NCBI GenBank assembly: GCA_937901905.1
Contig: CALDIF010000049.1
Coordinates: 1-21,646 of the forward strand
Origin: an uncultured Porphyromonadaceae bacterium
GTDB lineage: Bacteria > Bacteroidota > Bacteroidia > Bacteroidales > Muribaculaceae
DNA: 21,646 nucleotides
Reading direction: 5' to 3'
Shown: positions 16,036 through 21,646 of the stretch, in pieces
Position numbering within the stretch: the first letter of the stretch is position 1
How the letters are laid out: the number at the start of each line of letters is the position of its first letter
Translations under genes and position numbers: made by a program
Notes under the pieces: model-generated
What the model saw: only the letters and a program-made list of their open reading frames with translations
The model's database searches: none
Told to the model about the DNA's origin: nothing

Positions 16036-17112
16036 ATGTTTTTCCTGTTCTTAATATTGCCATTAGTTGCGCAAGTGTATTTGACTTGGCATCTTTATAA
16101 CATTGTGCCTCTACCGATTTGGGGTAAGGTCGTGACTGCTGTATTGGCTACGCTGTGTTTCTTGTCGTTGTTTATACAACTGTTTGCCCGTGAGGCATTG
16201 CCTTACCGATTGTCGGTAGCACTCTATAATGTAGGGTCCTTTTGGTTGTTGATATTATTATATGGCACGATGTTGTTTCTTGTCCTTGACATTTGTCGTT
16301 TACCGGGATTGATACCTCGATCATTGCTTGTTAACAGTGTTGTCGGGACATCGCTTATAGTCGCTTTTTTGGGTGGTTTGTTGTCTTACGGCGGTTGGCG
16401 ATACCATAACAAGGAGCGCGTAGAGTTGTCTCTTCATTCAGCCAAAACTTTGGAAAGACCGTTGCGAGTGGTGCTGTTGAGCGACTTGCACCTCGGTTAT
16501 CACAACCGCCATGCCGAGTTGGAAAGGTGGGTAAAGATGATCAATGACGAGAAACCCGACCTCGTGCTAATCGCCGGTGATATAATCGACAATAGCGTGA
16601 AACCCTTGATTGAAGATAAAATGGCACCTGTCTTGCGCGGTATTGAGGCACCTGTTTACAGTTGCTTGGGTAATCACGAATACTTCGCTTCAACGTCGGC
16701 TGCAGCACAATTTTTCAGGGACGCCGACATCAATCTCCTCATTGATGACTGTGTGACATTGTGTGGGGTGACAGTCATCGGACGCGATGACCGAACAAAC
16801 CGCGATCGAGCCGGATTGCCCTCGTTGGTTGCGAGAGCCGATACCACCAAATACACTATTTTGCTCAATCACCAGCCTTGCCACCTTGAACAAGCACAAC
16901 GGTGTGGCATAGACTTCGAGTTTTGCGGTCACACCCATAGGGGGCAGGTATGGCCCATCAGTTGGATAACCGACCGCATCTTTGAAGTTTCACACGGCTT
17001 CAAACAAAAAGGCAATACTGCAATTTATGTCTCATCGGGGTTGGGCATTTGGGGACCGCGTGCTCGCATAGGCACAGTGTCGGAATATGTCGTAGTTACG
17101 ATTGAATCATGA
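16036..17112 (+). CDS. Membrane-anchored metallophosphoesterase
   Basis: A 358-residue protein with an N-terminal membrane region (about four hydrophobic segments, residues 1-22, 30-50, 63-87 and 98-120) followed by a calcineurin-like phosphoesterase domain. The dinuclear metal site is complete: SDLHLG with Asp150 and His152, GDIID with Asp182, GNHE with Asn213 and His214, NHQ with His279, and GHTHRG with His299 and His301. This arrangement resembles the YkuE/YaeI branch, whose substrates include lipid headgroups in some members; the substrate here is unknown. It begins 92 bases after the DUF1874 gene and its stop overlaps the thioesterase start by 4 bases. TATCTTTA at 16025-16032 is an imperfect -7 element. 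Confidence 0.92.
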   Translation: MFFLFLILPLVAQVYLTWHLYNIVPLPIWGKVVTAVLATLCFLSLFIQLFAREALPYRLSVALYNVGSFWLLILLYGTMLFLVLDICRLPGLIPRSLLVNSVVGTSLIVAFLGGLLSYGGWRYHNKERVELSLHSAKTLERPLRVVLLSDLHLGYHNRHAELERWVKMINDEKPDLVLIAGDIIDNSVKPLIEDKMAPVLRGIEAPVYSCLGNHEYFASTSAAAQFFRDADINLLIDDCVTLCGVTVIGRDDRTNRDRAGLPSLVARADTTKYTILLNHQPCHLEQAQRCGIDFEFCGHTHRGQVWPISWITDRIFEVSHGFKQKGNTAIYVSSGLGIWGPRARIGTVSEYVVVTIES

Positions 17113-17534
17113 TAGAACAACGTGATAACAAGTGGGTTCACACCACACAAATTGAAGTTCGCGACTACGAGTTGGATAGTGAGGGTATCGTGAACAATGC
17201 TATTTACTTGCACTATTTGGAACATGCGAGACACCTGTTCTGTATTGAAGCCGGACTGTCTTTCGCAGCAATGCGCGAGCGTGAAATGATGCCGGTGGTG
17301 TCGAGACTCGAAGTCGATTATCGCATACCGTTGACAAGCGGTGACACTGCTCATTGCGAATTGTGGGTAACACGTCGCGGACCGCGTTTCATTTTCAACC
17401 AAATTATCTATAATGACCGCGGAGAAGTTTCGGTACAAGCACGTGTTATCATCGTGACTTTATTGAAAGGGAAACTGTCACGAGGCGATGAACTGGTCGA
17501 GGTTTTTGCAAAATTTTTAAGTGATGCTCAATGA
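17109..17534 (+). CDS. Acyl-CoA thioesterase (hotdog fold, 4HBT/YbgC type)
   Basis: A 141-residue hotdog-fold thioesterase, cytoplasmic, hydrolysing an unidentified acyl-CoA. The signature VRDYELDSEGIVNNAIYLHY (17-36) carries the acidic residue and the GIVNN turn before the long central helix. The region RLEVDYRIPLTSGD (71-84) is the second conserved block. Length and motif fit the YbgC/FcbC group. It is tightly coupled: its ATG overlaps the metallophosphoesterase stop, and its stop overlaps the dprA start, each by 4 bases. Confidence 0.9.
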   Translation: MIEQRDNKWVHTTQIEVRDYELDSEGIVNNAIYLHYLEHARHLFCIEAGLSFAAMREREMMPVVSRLEVDYRIPLTSGDTAHCELWVTRRGPRFIFNQIIYNDRGEVSVQARVIIVTLLKGKLSRGDELVEVFAKFLSDAQ

Positions 17535-18649
17535 TAGAAAATGAGTTGATATACCAAATGGCATTTGCCGATATTGACGGTCTGACGTTACAATTGGGCA
17601 AGCAGTTGTTGGAGGTCGTCGGTGATGAGCGAACGTTCTTCGAGATGAGTGAACGTGATTTGGTGTCACTTGTGGGCAAGAGTAGTCGTCTCTTAACTCG
17701 AGAAACTCGCGACGCGAGTTTGAAGCGAGCCGAAAAGGAATTGGAGTTTATCGCTGCTACCGACAAACTCACAACAGTTTATCATACTTCACCTTGTTAT
17801 CCGCGTCGTTTGCTCGAAGTTGACGACGCGCCCATGATGTTGTATGCTATCGGTGACTGTGACATGAATGCGCCTCATGTGGTAAGCATTGTCGGGACTC
17901 GTCATGCCACAGCCGGCGGTGTGAAGTTTTGTGATAGTTTTGTTGCCGAGTTAATCGAGTTGGTTCCCGACGTGATTGTTGTGAGTGGACTTGCCTACGG
18001 CATTGACATTGCCGGTCATCGCGCAGCGGTAAATCACGGAGCGCGCACTATTGCCGTCATGGCACGAGGACTCAATCGCATCTATCCTGCTGTGCATCGC
18101 CGTGATGCAATTGAAATAATCAATCACAACGGTTTGTTACTCACCGAGTATATGACAGGTGATGAGATGCATAGGAGTAATTTCTTGGCTCGAAATCGCA
18201 TCATTGCAGCGTTGAGCGATTGTACAATAGTGGTCGAATCGGCTTCACACGGCGGTTCGCTCGTGACAGCGTCATTAGCGACAAGTTACAATAGGGACGT
18301 GATGGCTGTTCCCGGGCGTGTAAACGATGAGTTCTCACGAGGTTGTAATAAGTTGATAGCCACCAATAGGGCTGCGTTACTCACCGATGCAGAGCAATTT
18401 GTAACCGCTATGGGCTGGGAGAGTGTCAACCGAAAATCTCAAGGCAAACGGCGATCGTTATTCGTCGAACTGACCGAACAGGAACAATCGGTTGTCAATT
18501 ATCTTAAGAGTTGTGAAGAACCTCGACGAGCCGACACTATAGCGTCACACCTCAACTTACCGGTATATCAAGTTATGAGTATGCTTGTCGAATTGGACTT
18601 CAAGGGCATCGTGTCCACAATGCCCGGAGGACGATATTCGGTATTTTGA
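17531..18649 (+). CDS. dprA: DNA-processing protein DprA
   Basis: A 372-residue protein that binds incoming single-stranded DNA and loads RecA during natural transformation; in non-competent bacteria its role is less clear. A short helical SAM-like N-terminus (1-75) precedes the Rossmann-like DNA_processg_A domain with SIVGTRHAT (119-127), VVSGLAYGIDIAGH (150-163), NFLARNRIIAALS (217-229) and SHGGSLVTA (239-247). Residues 311-372 form a winged-helix tail like the DML1-type domain of other DprA proteins. All conserved motifs are intact. It is the last gene of the operon with the phosphoesterase and thioesterase, followed by a large hairpin. Confidence 0.96.
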   Translation: MIENELIYQMAFADIDGLTLQLGKQLLEVVGDERTFFEMSERDLVSLVGKSSRLLTRETRDASLKRAEKELEFIAATDKLTTVYHTSPCYPRRLLEVDDAPMMLYAIGDCDMNAPHVVSIVGTRHATAGGVKFCDSFVAELIELVPDVIVVSGLAYGIDIAGHRAAVNHGARTIAVMARGLNRIYPAVHRRDAIEIINHNGLLLTEYMTGDEMHRSNFLARNRIIAALSDCTIVVESASHGGSLVTASLATSYNRDVMAVPGRVNDEFSRGCNKLIATNRAALLTDAEQFVTAMGWESVNRKSQGKRRSLFVELTEQEQSVVNYLKSCEEPRRADTIASHLNLPVYQVMSMLVELDFKGIVSTMPGGRYSVF

Positions 18650-18672
18650 CGGGGTTTGCTTGTCGTTGAAAG

Positions 18673-18734
18673 TGAAATGATAAATCACCGGGCAACCAAT
18701 CAAATGATTGATTATCCGGTGATTTATCATTTCA
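18673..18734. terminator. Large bidirectional hairpin between dprA and the cyclophilin gene
   Basis: Positions 18673-18691 are the exact reverse complement of 18716-18734 (19 bp). The 24-base loop contains a second stem, CAATCA (18697-18702) with TGATTG (18705-18710). It sits between two convergent genes, the expected place for a shared terminator, although neither side has a strong T-run. Confidence 0.7.
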
Positions 18735-18754
18735 GAGCCGCACGCGGTTCAACT

Positions 18755-19624
18755 TTATTTCAAGACAGTGGCTTTAATAATGCGGACATCATTAACCGGA
18801 CGGTCGGCTCGACCGGTGGCGACATTTTGAATTTTATCCACCACATCAAGCCCTTCAAGGACTTCGCCGAATACCGTGTATTGGTTGTCAAGGTGCGGTG
18901 CACCACCAACTGTGGTATAGGCGGCACGTTGCTCGGCTGTGAGTGCGACAGGATTTGCGGCATACTCAGCCTCGGTAGCATTAATCAACTCGTTTTGAAG
19001 TGCGTCGAGAGCATTCTTGTCTTGGGCTTGATACAAGCGATTAATCTCATCACGACGTGCGCTTGCCATGCGACTGAAAATAGCCTGTTTCGCCGAATAT
19101 TCCAACTGTTGTTGAATACCCGCAACTTCGCCCTCACCGTACACCTTGCCGGTAACGATGTAGAATTGTGAACCACTGCTGCGACGCTCGGGATTGACTT
19201 GGTCGCCGGTGCGTGCCGCCGCCAATGCTCCGTGCTTGTGGAAGTGAGTCGGATAGACAATCTCTGCTTCAATAGTATAATCGGGGCCGCCACTGCCCAA
19301 TTGCACATCGGTAGTAGCCGTCTTGCTGTCAGGGTCACCCGTTTGTATCATGAAGTCCTTTATAACACGATGAAACAGGACACCATCGTAATAGCCTTCG
19401 CCGACGAGTTTCAAGAAGTTGTCACGATGTTTGGGCGTGTCGTTATATAGCATGACAACGATATCACCCATTGAAGTTTCCAATTTGACACGAGGATTGC
19501 TGTTATTATTCACGTCTTTTGAAGTTGATTGTTGCTCGGCAGCAGTAGCGTCATTACCTGTCATTGAACATGATGCGGCTGCAATAATCACTGCGAGTAA
19601 CGAGATTAATAAGTTTTTTTTCAT
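18755..19624 (-). CDS. Cyclophilin-type peptidylprolyl isomerase lipoprotein
   Basis: A 289-residue envelope protein that should catalyse cis-trans isomerisation of prolyl bonds. The signal peptide ends in a lipobox (AAASC, Cys19), so it is a lipoprotein facing the periplasm. A low-complexity linker (20-45) leads to the cyclophilin domain: VKLETSMGDIVV, then FHRVIKDFMIQTGDP (84-98) with the catalytic Arg86, GSQFYIVTG (151-159) and QYTVFGEVLEGLDVVDKI (248-265). Between about 163 and 236 a helical, charged insertion interrupts the fold, a feature seen in other Bacteroidales cyclophilins. It lies 20 bases after a small unknown gene, probably in one transcript. Confidence 0.94.
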   Translation of the reverse strand: MKKNLLISLLAVIIAAASCSMTGNDATAAEQQSTSKDVNNNSNPRVKLETSMGDIVVMLYNDTPKHRDNFLKLVGEGYYDGVLFHRVIKDFMIQTGDPDSKTATTDVQLGSGGPDYTIEAEIVYPTHFHKHGALAAARTGDQVNPERRSSGSQFYIVTGKVYGEGEVAGIQQQLEYSAKQAIFSRMASARRDEINRLYQAQDKNALDALQNELINATEAEYAANPVALTAEQRAAYTTVGGAPHLDNQYTVFGEVLEGLDVVDKIQNVATGRADRPVNDVRIIKATVLK

Positions 19625-19644
19625 TGTTCTGTCAATTGAAGAAG

Positions 19645-20025
19645 TTAAATTCCTACGGGATATAACCGCTTGTATATACGCCTGAAATTGTCATCGTGAG
19701 CGACAAGTTCAGTGGCACGTTCCTTGTAGTCATCGCCCCAAATTGAGGCTATCAGTCCCGGCAGGTAAGCGCGGTCACGATCCTTGATAATGGCTGCCTT
19801 GACAAGTAGATCAATCGAGTTGGCATACTTGTCGGCATCAATTGCATTAAGGTAACGGGCGGTGCTGACGACGAACTGACCGCTATGATCCACCTTTATG
19901 ATATTATCAATCAGTTGCGGTAACACAACATCGATATTGTCAATGTTGTTGGCTATATACTCATAGGTGAGCAGACCTGAGGTGTCGCCATCTAATTGTT
20001 GTTTCAGATTCTTATCCATAAACAT
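19645..20025 (-). CDS. Small helical protein, function unknown
   Basis: A 126-residue protein that I do not recognise. It has no signal peptide or membrane segment and looks all-helical, with a pattern of short amphipathic helices (DVVLPQLIDNIIKVD, QFVVSTARYLNAID, SIDLLVKAAIIKD) reminiscent of HEAT-like repeats. I chose the ATG at 20025; a second ATG at 20019 is equally possible. A longer frame from a TTG at 20061 is rejected because it would overlap the predicted promoter. It precedes the cyclophilin gene by 20 bases, so the two are probably cotranscribed. Confidence 0.7.
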   Translation of the reverse strand: MFMDKNLKQQLDGDTSGLLTYEYIANNIDNIDVVLPQLIDNIIKVDHSGQFVVSTARYLNAIDADKYANSIDLLVKAAIIKDRDRAYLPGLIASIWGDDYKERATELVAHDDNFRRIYKRLYPVGI

Positions 20026-20050
20026 AAATACAAAATCATGAATGTGGCGA

Positions 20051-20083
20051 CAAAGGTACAAAAAAAATGCGAATTACATCAAT
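20051..20083 (-). promoter_or_regulatory. Promoter of the small-protein/cyclophilin unit
   Basis: On the minus strand TACCTTTG lies at 20058-20051, a full -7 match, with ATTG (three of four matches to TTTG) 21 bases upstream at 20083-20080. The expected start near 20046 leaves a leader of about 20 bases before the ATG at 20025. Confidence 0.55.
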
Positions 20084-20166
20084 TTATAGCGACGAATACA
20101 TATGATGACACGCAATTCATGGTGTTCGACAAAGTGACCCCGGCAAGAATTAAGTAGCATGGTAAC

Positions 20167-20206
20167 AAAATCAAGGGGGAATTGGTTGGCAATTTCCCCC
20201 TCGATT
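20167..20206 (-). terminator. Intrinsic terminator after the decarboxylase operon
   Basis: Positions 20169-20184 pair with 20190-20206 in a 16-bp stem with a GGGGG/CCCCC core, one bulge and a G-T wobble, closed by a five-base loop. In minus-strand sense the stem ends in TTTTG (the T-run is 20170-20167). It lies about 20 bases after the beta-subunit stop. Between here and the promoter at 20083 I see no gene. Confidence 0.7.
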
Positions 20207-20227
20207 AAAATTAAGTGGAATGATTTT

Positions 20228-21382
20228 CTATCCGAGGAAACCGAGCAAAACGCCGGCTGCGACAGCACTTCCGATAACACCCGCAACGTTAGGACCCATT
20301 GCATGCATGAGCAAATAGTTGCTCGGATCGGCTTTCAACCCCTGGTCATTGCTGATACGGGCTGCCATGGGGACAGCACTCACACCCGCGTTACCGATCA
20401 ACGGGTTCAACTTCTTGTGCTTGGGCAATATCAAGTTGAAAATCTTAACAAACAGTACACCCGAACAAGTCGCAATCACAAATGCCAAGAAACCGAGGAA
20501 GAAAATAAAGATTGTCTCTTTGGTGAGGAATTGGCTGGCTTGGGTGCTTGCACCGACAGTCATTCCCAAAATTATTGTCACCATGTCGGTCATCGCATTG
20601 CTTGCTGTATTGGCAAGACGCTTGGTAACTCCACTTTCACGCAACAAGTTGCCGAAGAATAACATACCCAATAGGGGCAGACCCGACGGAACAACAAAGC
20701 AAGTGAGAATTAAACCGAAAATCGGGAACAAAATCTTTTCGTTTTGCGACACTTTGCGAGCGGGCTTCATGCGAATAAGACGCTCCTTTTTTGTGGTTAG
20801 CAATCGCATGATGGGCGGTTGGATAACAGGAACCAGTGCCATGTAAGAATAAGCACTCACTGCTATCGCACCCATCAAGTTAGGTGCTAATTTTGATGAT
20901 AAGAAGATAGCCGTAGGACCGTCGGCTCCACCGATAATTGCAATAGCACCTGCTTGATCGGGCAAGAACCCGATTTGCAGTGCAATCATGTAGGCACCGA
21001 ATATACCGAACTGTGCGGCAGCACCCACAAGTAGCAACTTGGGATTGGCTATGAGCGACGAGAAATCGGTCATGGCACCGATGCCCAAGAAAATCAGTGG
21101 TGGGTACCAACCCAATCTCACACCTTGATACAATATATTCAGTACCGAACCTTCCTCATAGATGCCGATTTCGTTACCGGGTTGGAAAGGAATATTTCCT
21201 ATCAAGATACCGAAACCAATCGGAACCAACAACATGGGCTCGAAATCGTGTTTGATAGCGAGGTATATGAAGAACAAGCCTACACACAGCATTATAATGT
21301 TGGTGTAATCCACATTATAAAAGCCGGTGAAATGCCAGAACTCAATGAGGTTGCTCGTCAGGAAACTCTCAAGCAGTATCAT
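20228..21382 (-). CDS. Na+-translocating decarboxylase beta subunit
   Basis: A 384-residue multi-pass inner-membrane protein of the OadB/GcdB/MmdB family. It decarboxylates the carboxybiotin delivered by the biotin carrier and couples this to outward Na+ transport. Hallmarks are the GGADGPT loop (151-157) with the essential Asp154, NAGVSAVPMAAR (331-342), and HAMGPNVAGVIGSAVAAG near the C-terminus. The sequence is very hydrophobic, with about ten segments. The alpha subunit, which fixes the substrate, lies outside the window; in Bacteroidales methylmalonyl-CoA decarboxylase of the succinate-propionate pathway is most likely. It follows the biotin carrier by 24 bases. Confidence 0.94.
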   Translation of the reverse strand: MILLESFLTSNLIEFWHFTGFYNVDYTNIIMLCVGLFFIYLAIKHDFEPMLLVPIGFGILIGNIPFQPGNEIGIYEEGSVLNILYQGVRLGWYPPLIFLGIGAMTDFSSLIANPKLLLVGAAAQFGIFGAYMIALQIGFLPDQAGAIAIIGGADGPTAIFLSSKLAPNLMGAIAVSAYSYMALVPVIQPPIMRLLTTKKERLIRMKPARKVSQNEKILFPIFGLILTCFVVPSGLPLLGMLFFGNLLRESGVTKRLANTASNAMTDMVTIILGMTVGASTQASQFLTKETIFIFFLGFLAFVIATCSGVLFVKIFNLILPKHKKLNPLIGNAGVSAVPMAARISNDQGLKADPSNYLLMHAMGPNVAGVIGSAVAAGVLLGFLG

Positions 21383-21406
21383 AGTAACTTGTCTGTAAAA
21401 TGTTTA

Positions 21407-21646
21407 TTAAGCAATTACCATGATTGTCGTGCCCTCGAGCACACTCTCGTCCTTTGCCACATCAATGCTTTTGACAACACCGTCCTTGCCGGCATGAATC
21501 TCGTTGCCCATCTTCATCGCTTCAAGAATGCACACCACATCATCGGCTTTGACTGTGTCACCTACCTTAACGTGGAACTCCTTGATGACACCGGGCAGGG
21601 GAGAGGTGATTACATAATCACCTGCTGCAGCGGCAGCCTTTTTGGG
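21407..21646 (-). CDS. Biotin carboxyl carrier subunit of the decarboxylase (5' truncated)
   Basis: The last 79 residues of a biotinyl-domain protein whose start lies beyond the window edge. The first visible residues (PKKAAAAAGD) are the Ala/Lys-rich flexible linker typical of these carriers. The lipoyl/biotinyl fold follows, with the biotinylation motif EAMKM, in which the lysine is modified, and the stop after TTIMVIA. This is the gamma/delta-type carrier that shuttles CO2 from the carboxyltransferase to the membrane beta subunit encoded next. The pairing supports a Bacteroidales methylmalonyl-CoA or similar decarboxylase operon. Confidence 0.92.
   Translation of the reverse strand, partial: PKKAAAAAGDYVITSPLPGVIKEFHVKVGDTVKADDVVCILEAMKMGNEIHAGKDGVVKSIDVAKDESVLEGTTIMVIA

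Noticed and set aside
18656..19171. Plus-strand open frame of 171 codons running through the large hairpin into the cyclophilin gene
   Set aside because: It starts at a non-ATG codon, crosses the terminator-like hairpin and is otherwise antisense to the cyclophilin.
20159..20846. Plus-strand open frames of 167 and 175 codons opposite the decarboxylase beta subunit
   Set aside because: They are antisense to a highly conserved membrane protein and rich in residues expected from reverse-strand reading of hydrophobic codons.

Overview
The window looks like a stretch of core chromosome from a member of the Bacteroidales, possibly Muribaculaceae; the family-level placement is inference. Pointers are Bacteroidetes-type promoters (TTTG, about 20 nt, TAnnTTTG), few usable Shine-Dalgarno sites, a DUF5063 protein, a DUF4836-like lipoprotein, a phosphotransferase fused to a RapZ C-terminal domain, and a Na+-pumping decarboxylase operon. 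Coding density is high. No intergenic gap reaches 300 bases (the largest, before rpe, is 243). I saw no rRNA, tRNA, transposase, phage gene, cas gene or CRISPR array.

Layout. (1) 107-1684, minus: a COG2509 FAD-dependent dehydrogenase. It diverges from a plus-strand run beginning at 1770: HAD phosphatase, TPR protein, M3 metallopeptidase, yicC, gmk, nadD, DUF5063 protein. The divergent gap holds a perfect 25-bp-arm palindrome that places a consensus promoter on each strand. (2) 9302-11587, plus: rpe behind its own promoter and a leader of about 100 nt, then a lipoprotein of unknown role. (3) 11572-15472, minus: prfC, then an AmgK-like sugar kinase fused to a RapZ C-terminal domain, overlapping a MurU-like nucleotidyltransferase. 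The last two look like an amino-sugar or peptidoglycan-recycling pair. (4) 15650-18649, plus: a 97-residue DUF1874 protein, related to the AcrIII-1/Crn2 ring nucleases that cleave cyclic tetra-adenylate, under a consensus promoter so close to the start codon that its mRNA should be almost leaderless; then membrane metallophosphoesterase, thioesterase and dprA joined by 4-bp overlaps. (5) 18755-21646, minus: a two-gene unit (small helical protein, then a cyclophilin-type lipoprotein), preceded by the end of a biotin-dependent Na+-pumping decarboxylase operon (biotin carrier, cut by the window edge, then the beta subunit).

Most genes are housekeeping: nucleotide and NAD synthesis, pentose phosphate pathway, translation termination, DNA uptake and recombination, protein folding, Na+ bioenergetics. 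The items most worth following up are the solitary chromosomal DUF1874 ring-nuclease homologue, the symmetric bidirectional promoter, and the kinase-RapZ fusion paired with a sugar-1-phosphate uridylyltransferase.
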